Source: Apricaphanius iberus
Lineage: Eukaryota > Chordata > Actinopteri > Cyprinodontiformes > Aphaniidae
NCBI GenBank assembly: GCA_028564705.1
Contig: JAPXFQ010002422.1
Coordinates: 62,001-126,000, forward strand
Length of the DNA stretch: 64,000 bases
Direction: 5' to 3'
The notes beneath the pieces were generated by a model, which was not told where the DNA came from, made no database searches, and was given only the letters and a program-made list of their open reading frames with translations. Below, in pieces: positions 49,715-60,790 of this stretch. The number at the start of each line of letters is the position of its first letter. The first letter of the stretch is position 1. Made by a program: the position numbers and the translations under genes.

Positions 49715-50299
49715 GACCACTGTCCAACTGCTCGTTAACGCATATTTCTAATCAGCCAATCATATGGCTGCAACTCAATGCATATAGGCACACAGACATG
49801 GTCGAGAAGATCTTCTGCAGTTCAAACCAAGCATCAGAACGGGGAAGGAATGTGATTTAAGTGACTTTGGTTGTTGGTTCCAGACAGGCTGGTCTGAGTA
49901 TTTCAGAAACTGCTGATCTACTGGGATTTTCACGCACAACCATCTGTAGGGTTTACAGAGAACGGTCCGAAAAAGGGAAAATATCCAATGAGCAGCAGTT
50001 CTGTGGGAGAAAATGCCTTGTTGATGCGTCAATAACATGAAAGCATGGATCTATCCTGCCGTGTATCAACAGTTTAGGCTGGCAGTGGTGGTGTAATGGT
50101 GTGGGAGACATTTTCTTGGCTCCGTTTGGGCCCCTTTGACATGTTGTGGAACGGGAGATTTGCATCATGGATGTGCAGCCGACAAATCTATAGCAACTGC
50201 GTGACCCTATCAAGTTAAAAGGACCAAAACCTCTCAGGAATGTTTCTAGTACCTGGTTGAATAATGGCCACGAAGGATTAAGGCAGTTCTGAGTATAAA
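49711..50299 (+). pseudogene. Tc1-like transposase relic with two large internal deletions
   Basis: The sequence follows a widespread fish Tc1/mariner element. The recognisable 5' leader contains CTGTCCAACTGCTCGTTAAC. The helix-turn-helix region reads QAGLSISETADLLGFSRTTI (about 49883-49942). After CGRKCLVD the sequence jumps to the block NNMKAWIYP-type remnant (from about 50031), then GVMVW (about 50091-50107), then jumps again to the C-terminal block WNGRFASW-type remnant (about 50150). The core around the catalytic aspartates is missing, so the copy is dead. Neither terminal inverted repeat is intact. Confidence 0.85.
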
Positions 50300-51475
50300 A
50301 TATCAGCAGATCTCGAACCATTTCAGTAGACAAGCCATAAAGCTACTCGGATGATTAATGTCACAGAATATCATGCTATCTCCAAGTCCGATTTTAAGAC
50401 GGAGAAACCGAGACAACAGCATGAAGCCTCTAAACAACAGGAGTAGAAAAAAAAGTCTTCATTCTGTAGCAGATTAGAACAACACAGGTGATTCTGAGTG
50501 AGAAACCCAGTGGAGACAGTGATCAGCCTCTTACACTGAAACAAAAGAGCTGGGGGAAAAAGTTAGACCAAAAAAATATTTTTGCTGAAGGGAAGCATTT
50601 GAGACACACTAATTGCTTCCAGAGACTCCACTTGTTTGCTGACTGGACGAATGATGCAGAAGACGACTGATCAACGGTCTGGTCTTCCCCATAGTCTTGT
50701 GTGCCTACTCTCTGGCAGAAATGTAAAACACCGTCTAAATCAGCTGTGGGGTTAAACAGAAAGGCTTCAGTCTGTTAGGGAGAAGCCGAGTCACTCTTCC
50801 TCTGACCATTCTCTCCCACTTGGCTCGTGTGGTGCAGGATGTGCGGTCGCTGCTTAACGCACACACAGCCATTAACACGTCCGCGGCTGAACAGAAGAGA
50901 TGCAATTACACCATTGTGTCAGTAATTCCCTAGAAAACAGTTTTTAGCTGGGATGCAAGGCAGTTTGAAAGCAGGCGGATGAGGTCAACGTACCACTTCC
51001 AAGGGAATATGATTCACCTCACACAATTTGTGGCGTTACTTGTGTGTTGCAAGCGTCAAAGAAGCAGGTTAAAACATCCATGGAAGAAGACAAATGCATA
51101 AAACGTTTGACAACCTAACAAAGATACAAAAAAGGGACAGAGCCATGATATCAGGAGCATAAAAGTGTGTGGCCTTTATCTTCCAATAGGAAAGCATGAA
51201 TCCAATCAATTGTGTAGCCAATATCTGGTCTTCTAATGTATACATCCAGCCTCTCGACCTGGACACCATTCCCAACACATCTCGCTATCCAGGAGCTGAC
51301 AGCATGTACAGTGTCGAGTGTGGCAACAGAGCGGATATTTAGCCTCGGTTTCCCACAGATGGGAGTGCAGTTCAGCTCCATGTAGAGCGTTAAGGCCACA
51401 GCGGGTGAAATATTCATAGTTAATACATCAGTTAACCTTTTTATCTGCTGGATGTGAGATGGCATAATGTGGATT
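50300..51475. other. abr intron 1: no gene recognised
   Basis: Unique-looking intron sequence; no exon, RNA gene or repeat end identified. Confidence 0.5.
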
Positions 51476-51900
51476 AGGGTTGCAACAACGAATCGATACA
51501 ATCGATAAAATTCGACGATCAAAAGCGTTGGCAATGAATTTCGTCATCGATTCGTTATGTAGCGTGATTACGAGGTCTAATTTGGTCGCCAGTCGTGCAA
51601 CTTTTTTTTGCGTGTAACCTTTATTTAACAGTCAACGCGGGCAACTCGTCACAAAGGCTGTAGGCAGCAGCGGAGCTTTGCAGGAGCAGGTCGACCTAAG
51701 ACAATTAAAAACGCAAAAAGTTTGGGAGTACTTTATCTTGAACATTGCGAAAACGGTTGTTTCCTGCAACATTTGTAAGTCCGACCTTGCATGACACGGG
51801 AGTACAGCGGTGATGAAGCAGCGCCATAAACGCAAGCATGTCGGATTCATCAGTGAGGAAGAGGAGAGTTCGGTGTCAGTGTAAATTGGGTTGGATTGTT
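51476..51900 (+). pseudogene. 5' end of an autonomous hAT element with BED zinc-finger remnant
   Basis: The left end TAGGGTTGCAACAACGAATC starts at 51476. From 51717 a frame reads KVWEYFILNIAKTVVSCNIC and on to KSDLA, then a TGA stop (51792-51794) where a Trp is usual, then HGSTAVMKQRHKRKHVG. This is a BED zinc finger, the DNA-binding N-terminus of hAT transposases: Cys-x2-Cys at 51765-51776 and His-x3-His at 51825-51839. The catalytic domain is not present downstream. Only one stop breaks the finger, so the copy is fairly recent. Confidence 0.7.
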
Positions 51901-52212
51901 TTTTTAGGGTTTTTTTTTAGTTTATTCGTTTATAATAATGTGGACAACCTCTTTTAATGAAAAGAGCAGCTTTAGCCTCTACGGCTAATTTCCAGCTGTA
52001 GTCCCCAGCCAGTTGTTAATAGGCATACATCAATAAATACATTACAATTAAAACAGGGCTAAGCAAGGGCTTAGACATACAAACAAGGTGGTAGGTCTAA
52101 AAAGGTCTTGCCATTAAAGGTAATCGTGCAGTATGTAACACACCGTGAATTTAAAAAAAAAAAGTTGAGGTAATTCCCTCCAAAGCTACTTACTGTAGCA
52201 TCGATGCTAGCG

Positions 52213-52488
52213 CTAGTCTCTCTGTGCTTGTTTGCTACTATATGTGCTGCTGGCTTCAGGCAGCGCTGAATGAGCGCCCTGAGCCAAAGGCTTTAACTGA
52301 TACGTCGTCTGGCTGCTGCGCTCCATAAAGCCTCTCTTTACCGATGAAGGAGAAGAGACCTCATTTCTCCCTTCACCGTAGGTAAAAAGTGGCTTTACGG
52401 AGCTCGGCGGCCGCATGCCATAGTTCAGCTGTGACTGTCTTCCAGAGTTTTTCAAAGGTTGCCTGGGGCCAGGATGATGCTTTTTCAT
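52213..52488 (-). CDS. Unrecognised 91-codon open frame, possibly chance or a gene fragment
   Basis: An ATG at 52488 opens MKKHHPGPRQPLKNSG; the frame ends KQAQRD before TAG. The composition (Ser, Pro, Gln, Arg, Lys rich, no low-complexity run) is more protein-like than most frames here, and it lies in a G+C-richer island between AT-rich sequences. No domain, signal peptide or membrane segment was seen, and I recognise no family. It sits in abr intron 1 on the same strand as abr. It could be a piece of a retrocopy, a transposon-carried frame or chance. Confidence 0.2.
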   Translation of the reverse strand: MKKHHPGPRQPLKNSGRQSQLNYGMRPPSSVKPLFTYGEGRNEVSSPSSVKRGFMERSSQTTYQLKPLAQGAHSALPEASSTYSSKQAQRD

Positions 52489-53919
52489 GGGGTTCAGTTA
52501 ATCTTTAAGCCGACTAGCCCCCATTTTTGGGGTCACGCCTCAAAGAGTAACATTTAATTTTGAATTATTTGATATTACAGACACCAACAGTTGGTCTAAA
52601 AGCAGTCTAAACAGTGAGTAGTTTCTATTTATGATGTTTATTTGGTTCTTTACAATGACAACAAGCTGCTCAGCTATCTATAATATGGGGTTTGTTTCAG
52701 GCCAAATTCATATTTTCTGTCTTTCAACCTCAATTACTCATGCCAACTATGATTTTCATGAGAATTTTCATATTCACAGTATCCCCATAGACCTTTGTAT
52801 TATATGAGAGCAATTGCAAATTTTTAGACCGTTTACAGGCTGTAAAAAGCCTTCCAGAGAGTAGGAAGCAGCTTGAAAAGGATGTTATGTTCAATCTTTC
52901 ACAAAAGCTAAGAAAGAAAAAAAAAGTGTAAAATAAAAATCATCTTCACAAAAGTGGTGATCAGTAGTCGGGCAGAACATTTTACATCAATGCATCTCCA
53001 CATTTTATTTGACTTTATATACCAATTCCTGTCAGGCCAAGCATGCAATTATAGTGCTAAATCCCATTTCATACATTATCTAGGGGATTAAAAGGAGTAA
53101 AGTACATGCAGGCATGCGTAACCACAAAAGGTGAAATGTTTCCCATTTATGTTTTCATTTCGTTCCTCCTCTACGTTCGACTTTCTCTCAGGAGATTACG
53201 ACATGGTGACAAATCCCGAGAGGCTGAGCCATGGGCCCAGAATTCCCGACGTACGCACAAAGCGGCTCAACACAACACCCCAACAGGACCGCAGCCGCAC
53301 CTGAGCTGATCTGGGTTTTGTTGCAGACAACGACAGTAGCTGCTCTGAAGAAAAGCATTCAGAGACGTCCCTCGTATCGTAATTTATGAACGCTGATTTA
53401 ATAAGTGTGAGTTTTGGGCCTTTAAAGCGAAGCAAATGCAAAGGAATGAAAGTCTGGGGAGAATTAGTTGAGGCATCAATAAACAGGAAAAGCAGCTGAT
53501 CACTTACTGACCCAGCGTATGGTTATGGATTGATTAAAACTCAACATCAAAGAGCTGGTCTTCTGCATGGTTTGGTACATAAAGTTCTACCACCAGGTTC
53601 TTAGACACATACTGTAAATATAAGGGTTTCCCCCTGCTTCTCTGTCTGAAAACAGCAGGCATGAGGTGTTACCGCTTTATGAAGCAGAAAAAGAAAAGGA
53701 AAAAAAAGGACGATGAAGCCAAGTTTGCTGCTGAGCTACAGACAGCTAGAGAAAATGTACAGGATTCAAACTGTGTGCATGTTACCGTGGACGCGGGGGA
53801 AACCAGGAGGAAAGGAGGGGTTGCAAAGTAAAACGTCTGGAAGAACATCTGCGACGAGAGGGGACGGGGACAGGGATAGATGGGTGAATGGATGGATTGA
53901 TGGAGGGAGAGATACATAC
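52489..53919. other. abr intron 1, 5' end: no feature recognised
   Basis: Nothing coding beyond the exon boundary at 53920. A GATG/GGAT-rich patch is at 53880-53905. Confidence 0.5.
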
Positions 53920-53980
53920 TGCTGTAGAGCGTGTCGATCCAGGAGAGCCGGGGCAGACCGTGAGCGCTCAGAGGCTCCAT
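53920..53980 (-). CDS. abr: abr first coding exon, long isoform
   Basis: The ATG at 53980 (context AGGATGG) opens 20 codons, [20 protein letters not shown], plus one base, then a GTATGT donor. The peptide is nearly identical to the human long-isoform start as I recall it ([20 protein letters not shown]). Reading past the donor quickly gives a non-homologous tail, so the splice is needed. Together with exon 2 it forms the junction codon A|AC (Asn). The DNA upstream on the minus strand (53981-54350) would hold the 5' UTR and, unless another non-coding exon lies further out, the promoter; an acceptor-like TTCTGCACAG at about 54055 leaves room for an upstream UTR exon. Confidence 0.95.
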
Positions 53981-54350
53981 CCTCCTTTACTCTCCTTCTG
54001 TCACACACTCTGCTTCCCTCTTATGTCCTCCGCTCTTTAATCTCGCTGCTTTCTGTGCAGAATTTGTTTCCTATCCTTGACTTTTTAAAAAAACAAAACA
54101 CCTTTGTCTCGCAGGGAAAAGCTCAAAAGAGCATGCGGAGAAAACGAAAGTGAACAGACACCCCGGGGGTCCAACGGGCTGAGGACGAGCGGGCTCAATG
54201 AGTCCAGGAGATGTGTTCGTGTGTATGCGCGCGCGGGAGGAAAAACAAGAGGTTGGAGACGAACACCACCAACCGTTGCTAGGGAAAGGCAGAAACACTC
54301 CCTCTCTCTATCTCTCTCTCCCTCCCAACAACCCCTCCTCGCTCTCGTCT
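53981..54350 (-). promoter_or_regulatory. Putative 5' UTR / promoter region of the long abr isoform
   Basis: The region upstream of the MEPLS start has more CpG than the surrounding intron (for example CGCGCGCGGG near 54230) and a pyrimidine tract at 54296-54330. On the plus strand GTTGCTAGG at 54275-54283, minus-strand CCTAGCAAC, is a good RFX (X-box) half-site about 300 bp upstream of the ATG. No TATA box was seen. The call rests on position and composition only. Confidence 0.4.
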
Positions 54351-55172
54351 CGATTCAAAGCAAAACGCCTCATCTGCTACGCTCTCGCACTCTCTCTCTT
54401 TTAATCACAGGATCGTACTCGGTAGCAGCGATGAAGCAAAAGGTTTGTGTCAGTAAATGGGATGACTAGGAGAAGCTCTATTGTACTCCTCTTTCTATAA
54501 GTAACCAGGGCTGACAGCCAGACCAAAGTGACTAAACCAACTTTCTGAAGCTCCGGTTTCACCAAGCCGATAAGAATTTCAGCCGATTCTGAAAACTTCT
54601 CTCCAAAGACATCAGTTCAAAATGACTGCAAAATGATCCTCCTACCACGATGGGTCATTCAATGACTTCATACGAGCGGAGGAAACAACCACATCATGTC
54701 TGTAAAACAGGGTTTAGCTGTTTTGAAATCAAAGATAAAATGACTTGTAGTTAACATTTCAAACCGCCTTCAGCTACGTGTATTAATGATCAAGGAGTAT
54801 GTGTTTCTTTTATTTTAATTTTCTATAAAAGACATCTTCCTCTGACTTCATGTATCAAAATTATGAGTGCTCCCGTTATTCATACCAAGAGCACATGCAA
54901 TGGTCAGAAACCGACACATTTGCACATTAGACACATACCAAATAAACAATATTGTACACAAAACGAGGAAATAATTGGACCAAGCTTAGAATTCAGAACT
55001 AGGGAATGTGCTGCGTTTAGCAGGATAAAATGGATTTTATTACTTTTAGATATTAGAAAACAACTTTTTTTTTCAAACCACTTTATTCTGAATTATATTA
55101 ACTTAGTATTACTAAATGATATGGCATTTGAAAACAAATTGCGTTTTATTCTACGCATCGTGACATTAAAAT
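54351..55172. other. abr 5' flank: no gene recognised
   Basis: No exon or repeat could be assigned. Confidence 0.45.
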
Positions 55173-55280
55173 TAGGGATGTCCCAATAGATTTTTTTGCC
55201 CTCGAGTCCGAGCCATTTGATTCTGAGTATCTGCCAATACCGAGTACCGATCCAATACATCTAATATAAAAAAAAATCAA
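55173..55280. mobile_element. Left end of a hAT element (right end not found)
   Basis: It starts TAGGGATGTCCCAATAG followed by GAGTATCTGCCAATACCGAG, a common fish hAT start. A matching ACATCCCTA end was not found downstream; another element-like start (GGGGTCACGTTAACTG, 55530) follows. Confidence 0.55.
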
Positions 55281-55529
55281 TAAAGAAGAGTGAAGAAACA
55301 GATCCAGGATGTTCCTTTTTATTTATTTATTTTTAACATTTAACAATTCTGTTAACAACCAGAGCACTGCTGTGAGGTAGATTGAACAATCATATAATAA
55401 ATAAGAATTACTCGATGTTTGACTTTAGTGCAAAGCAAGTGCAAAGTAAATATAACAAACAGTCTAATATAATAACAAATAGCACCTCAATTTAAATAAA
55501 CTTAATAATGAGAATGTATATACATATCA

Positions 55530-56799
55530 GGGGTCACGTTAACTGAATATTTTCCGTATTTGACCGGTTTATTAGAATGGTGATGCAGAAATCTGTCTCA
55601 GTTTTACAGATTGGTAATCCCACTGACTACTTGTGGCAAATTTGCAGATGATTTCAGCTTTACACACAGATTCCGGGTAAATAAATCAATTAAAGAAAAG
55701 GTTCCCAGTCACTTTAATCAAGGCATGTCGTGACCTGGAGCCGACTGCAGGTTGAAAAATTTCGGAGAGTTTGGAGTGCGGCTGCCTTCGCAGCTGGTTA
55801 GACGCGCTACAATGTGTGCCAAACAGCGTTGCCTGCTGCGGCTTTCCTCCCGCTGGCTTTTCTGCCGCTGTCGTTTAGTTTACGGATCAGGAAACGGTTC
55901 ATCCAGAGACTTTTAGACTTTGTATCGGTTTAATTTGAGAAACGTTCCTTGCTTTAAAACTTTTTCTGGAGCAGCGTAATTCTTGTTTCCAGAGCGGTAG
56001 TTCTATGTTCAGCTATTTTGGATAAAATATTATTTAAAGTGAATAAAAGATAAACACTTTTGAATAGGTATTAACTTGTGTGACTAGATATAGGCCCCCA
56101 CCCACATAGAATCCATTCCATTTCCATTCCACATCCATTTCATTATTTCTATCATTTTTCAAATGTAACTATGCTTTTGTGAAAATGCCCATTATTGCTC
56201 AACTAAAGTAAAATATACCATATTTTAATTTACATGTTCCTGTATCTTTAATACTGAGTCAGTTTATTGATTTGCTTGATCAACTTTTGTTAAATTCTTT
56301 ATAAATTCTGCAGTGCACGGACTTAAGATTCAATAGTCTGTTACATTCATAAATGCCCTGCATTCACTGTTATTAGTGAGGCATTTTGGAAGCAAATAAG
56401 GCAAAAAACACATATCAGCCATGAAAATCAGCTGACCATGACCTCTACATATCAGCAATATAAAATGTCAATCTCCAATGTATTACCACTATAACATTAA
56501 GAAAAAACCTCATCAGTTTCACAGCAATATTGCTCAATCTCAGATGCTGTGTCTGAACTCAGCATGTGAAAGCCTCTAAACAGCTCCTTCTGACTGTAGC
56601 TCGACTTACTTTCTGATTAACTCAGCTAATGTTTTTTCTGATTACTCGGGTCTTTGCAGATGTGTGAAAACTACTGAAGCTGCATTCCAAGGTGTTAAGC
56701 CAATCAAAAAGTATTATGATAGTGATCTCCCTCTCTGTAAAACCGAGAATATTGCACTCTTCATACCAATGCCTTCACATAAGCAGTGTCATGGTACAT
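55530..56799. other. abr 5' flank with transposon-like patches
   Basis: GGGGTCACGTTAACTGAATA and TTTGACCGGTTTATTAGAA at 55530-55580 look like the start of a DNA transposon; ends and coding parts are not defined. No gene seen. Confidence 0.35.
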
Positions 56800-57400
56800 C
56801 TATCCGTATTCGGAGTGCAGAAAGGACTCCCAGCTGATACTAAACTCTGTTATTTGGGAACATCCATGACTTCTCATGCAGCTACAGTAGAAAAAAGAAA
56901 TATGGACCAAACAAGAACTTTATCAAACTATTTTTTTGTAACAGCAATAAGGTCCATAACACACCCTGCAGTGAACCAAATTCCTCAGCGGACAATTTCA
57001 ATTTCATGTAAAAAGAAAAAAAAAAAAAGAAAAAAAAAGAAAAATCAATGATACAATAAAAAAAAAAATCAAACTGACTTCCACATGGCTACCAGTATCA
57101 TCCAATCAGCCCAGACTCCTTATTCTTTATGAAATGCAAGTTGTTGGAATCCCCTTTTATGAAAAGTGATGCTGTATTCAAGTCCAGGTGGGAGACTATG
57201 TTGAAGAAATACAAAAAGAACTAGAAAGTGTTGTAAGTGTGTTTTAATGTCAAATACTTGCAAAGGATTATCTACACATTTCTAAGCATTAACACTCACT
57301 GTTTAAGTGGTTATATTACTCTGGCTACATTTGCTTGTACTATTTTATATCCAAAAAATTACATCAAATTTCCAATCAGTTCTATGTAAACATTTTGTTT
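56800..57400 (-). repeat. Dispersed repeat family A, copy 5
   Basis: A minus-strand copy: GGACTCCCAGCTGATACTAA, AAGGTCCATAACACACCCTG, GGCTACCAGTATCATCCAAT, TTAATGTCAAATAC, CTAAGCATTAACACTCACTG, CTCTGGCTACATTTGCTTGT and CAGTTCTATG appear in the inverse order of copies 1, 3 and 4. Confidence 0.7.
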
Positions 57401-60400
57401 TGATGAAATGCAGTTTCAGAAATTGAGAGGAAAGAATTCAAGAAAAAAAAGGTCATTTCTAATGCTGAAAACGGAAAAAAAAAATATATATATATATATT
57501 TCTTCATTATAGTGTACCAAACTCTGATTTTAAAATGGCAAATTTGAACCAGACAATGACTTTTGTGTATCGTTACATCTCACCTGCGTCATATGTGATT
57601 CACAAATTCCACCAACTTAACAAGAATTCCACATGATTCACATTTTTTTCATGCTTAGTCACATAAAACATGCTTTTTTTTTATGTGGTTATTGAAACCA
57701 AGCTAACTAATATTTTTACAGTGGGGCATTTTCAAAGTCGCTGGCCTTCTCCAAATTCATCCATAAATTACAAGGTGCTTTTCCAGGAAACTTCTGCTAA
57801 AACTCTGGTCTACTTTCAAAGACAATACTGAACTGGCAAAAAAAAGGAAATTTCAGATAGAAACAGAGAAACATTAAGGTCAGTAACGCCGGCATTATAA
57901 ATTACTTTTCTGAAGTGTTCAATGCATCACAGTGAAGTGAGGGCTCAAGGTCACAGCTTTTTAACCATCCACACACAGTAACCAGGTGTTTCCTATCAAA
58001 CCAGTCTTTTAGTACGGTACAAAAAAGAGAAAGATTAACTCCGCGGTTCATGTGTCATGTTTTGAGTGGGCCTCATCTTCTGTTCCCGTGGCAACTCTCT
58101 CCTTTCCAATCAGCGACAAGCAGGTTAAAACGGGTAAAGGATCCACAACCCGTGTACTGCACTACCTCTTCCGGACCAGAAAAATAACTCCATTAAAACC
58201 AAAGTAACAGCTAAAACATTTCTTTGCATTTTTTGAAAAAAACAATTTGGAACAGAGAAATTCAGGGCATCTTGTTAATCATCCCAGAAAGAAGACCCAG
58301 GATGAGCTTTTTTAATAGTTCTGATGTTGATCAATCTCAATAAAATAGAGAAGGGTAATCAGGGACAGGCATCATGCCAGTGGCAACAAAGCCTGACATG
58401 AACTGAAAGAAGAAAAAAAAAACCTCTGTTGGGTCTGCCCCCACCCCCCAAATCAGCAGGGGAGAAAAGGATAGTCTGGAGGGTTCAGAGGCAGAAAAAC
58501 TTCAATTAGGACACAAAGGATGACAGGAACCCCAAAAACCACTCACCCCCCTCCTCTTTCCTCAATCACCGGGATCTAAGGGCTCCTTTGTTTCACCACA
58601 CCCTAGATATGTGCCAGCTAATGAAAACATACACGGGGTCACCGTAAGGATGATTAAAGAGCTTATCTATATAGAGGTTAATTCCTAAACTATTGATTGT
58701 AGCATTTATTGTGGGATTATTAATGCATATAAATGCGCCATTAGGCTGCACAGACATAAAGAGGTTCATACGGACGTAGCTGACGGAGATTAAGAAGGTT
58801 GTAGATTGGCTCTTCATAAAAAATAGATAGGTGATCCAGACATATGCCTTCTTTGTCTTACAAATTTGGGACAGGAAGATGTTTCCCACCTGCATAACCC
58901 GATTTATGCTTTAGAATACGAAGCTGCCAGTTTTATCCTCTTGAATGCGCACCACGCAAGGCCGAACAAAGACCTGACACACAAACAAACGCTGCCCACT
59001 AGGCTCTGGCCTTCCTGGAGCGTCGCAAACCAACATCGATCAAAAATTAATAAGCAGTCACGCTGTGTAGTCAACGAGGGCCATTATGAAGTGTCTCTAC
59101 ATCCCACACAGCCGACACAATTGGCTCAGGTACTGTGGGGAGCAGCTGAAGTGTTTGTCTGGTTGCAAATGTTGGGGAGGGGGAAGCGGCATGGGTTTTA
59201 TAACGCGGCGACGCACGGGTTCATTCTGTGGAAAGGTCAGCATTCAGTGATGGTCTGTCACACACTGTGTGTGGGCGCGCTGGCATTAAGGCAGAGGAGC
59301 TGGGAAGGATAAGTGGGATGATAAGATCTTGACTTGGAGCTGCTCTTGGTTTTCATTTATAGATAGGCTGTCAGATTCTTCTCAATATCTCCCAAGTGGA
59401 ATTGGTTTGTCTTGAAGGACAGAAAGGGCTTTCCTCTGGATTAACATGTACGGCACGTTTCCGCTACAAGTCTCAACATCAGCAGCGTGGTCGAATCTGG
59501 GTGTTCCCGCTTAGAATCTCCCACTCCCCGCTTTCACGATGACATTCGCAATGAGAGATAAAGCAGACGTGGATCCTTGTCCTTCTGCATTGTGACACCT
59601 GCTCGACTCACTATGAATTGGCGAAGGTGCGAAGAGAGCAGCTGACGGACAAGTCAGTAAATTTGAAGACATTCAAAACCAACTGCTCAGTTTATGAAGA
59701 TTTTCTGCTTTGAAATACATTAGAAGCAGAGTTATCAACAAGTCATAACAAAACAGAGAGTTAGAATGCTAACAATAGCCAAGCATATCAAAGTGTTTAG
59801 AATTAAAAAATGCTGAAGAAAGACCTAAATTAAGTGCGTGTGGCATGTTGTAGGACTGTATTTACCTTCTTTTTTTTTCTACGGTGATGGAAAAATCTGA
59901 AGATCGCTCCTTAGTTTGACGGATTGAAATTTACACACCTTGGCGCAAAGGCGCAGACGACTTTTCATTTTCTACAGAATACAGTTAAGTAGATCGATCG
60001 CAAAAAGATTCGCTCAAGAGCAAGTGAGCATTATTTTAGATCTGGACACCGTAATCAAGACATCTTGCTAAACTGGAGTTGACGCGTTAATGAACCTTTG
60101 GAATCCGACTGTGACTGTTGCGGCTGGGTACACATGCGCTCCAAAGAGCCTGGTGTCATGCGAATAACAATCCCGACATGCGGCGCACACGGCGGCTCAG
60201 CAAACGCCTCCTTCAGAGAGTCCTTCACACTTACGAACACTTCAGTTGGAGAAAGGTTTCAAAACTTTGGCTCCAGTGTCGCTTAATTCTACCGTGGCAG
60301 CAGAGCGCGGATTCAGCTTGCAGAACATTCAGCCTCCATTAGAAGACATCTGTCTGTGGTAAAAATCCAAAACCTAGTGACAATAGCCTCTGCAGCAATC

Positions 60401-60725
60401 CAAGTCGAAAACTGTTTTTTGTTTGCTTTTTTACACACAAATATGGGTGCGCATTTCAGCACAACTGCATTCAGCCCACAGCATCCTCAAGTGTAGTTGT
60501 TTAATTTAACTTTTTTCTATGTAGTTCTCTGTTCTAGAGATTTGAACTAAATATTACCTAAAATCAATTAGAAAAAACAATACAAGTTAATTTTTTGCTC
60601 CCATCTGTGAAAATGACCAACCTCAAAAATATCTAGCTGGACTTATGGACTGGAGTTAGGATTTTTAAGGAGTCTCACAGGGACACAGCATTGGTGAATT
60701 CTTAATTGACTTTGGTCCATATCGG
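57401..60725. other. abr 5' flank: no gene recognised
   Basis: A TA run at about 57484-57500. The long frame at 58866-59312 (plus) has no recognisable domain. The block 58640-58890 is unique-looking and carries a POU-like ATTAATGCATATAAAT. Confidence 0.4.
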
Positions 60726-60728
60726 TTT

Positions 60729-60731
<3 letters not shown>

Positions 60732-60788
<57 letters not shown>
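60732..60788. repeat. (AT)n microsatellite
   Basis: An uninterrupted AT run of about 28 units. Confidence 0.97.

Positions 60789-60789
<1 letters not shown>

Positions 60790-60790
<1 letters not shown>

Larger units (their letters stand above)
579..53980 (-). other. abr: abr gene, 5' part (partial gene span)
   Basis: This is the span of the abr coding sequence visible here, transcribed right to left. ABR is a BCR relative with DH-PH exchange-factor, C2 and Rho-GAP domains that acts on Rac/Cdc42-type GTPases at membranes and is prominent in brain (family knowledge). Only the N-terminal leader and the first residues of the DH domain are encoded in the window; the gene continues past base 1. 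Three exons join in phase: 53980-53920 (61 nt, ends phase 1), 19066-18900 (167 nt, phase 1 to 0) and 677-579 (99 nt, phase 0 to 0). The joined protein reads through TLYS-N-FNYNTDGYDGDG to SPTALE and then GDVEKGLEM, parallel to the human N-terminus as I remember it. The introns are about 34.9 kb and 18.2 kb. Two other candidate first exons lie inside the span. Confidence 0.93.

Noticed and set aside
58866..59312. 148-codon open frame on the plus strand
   Set aside because: It has no domain or family resemblance and no supported splice sites, and overlaps unique non-coding-looking DNA.
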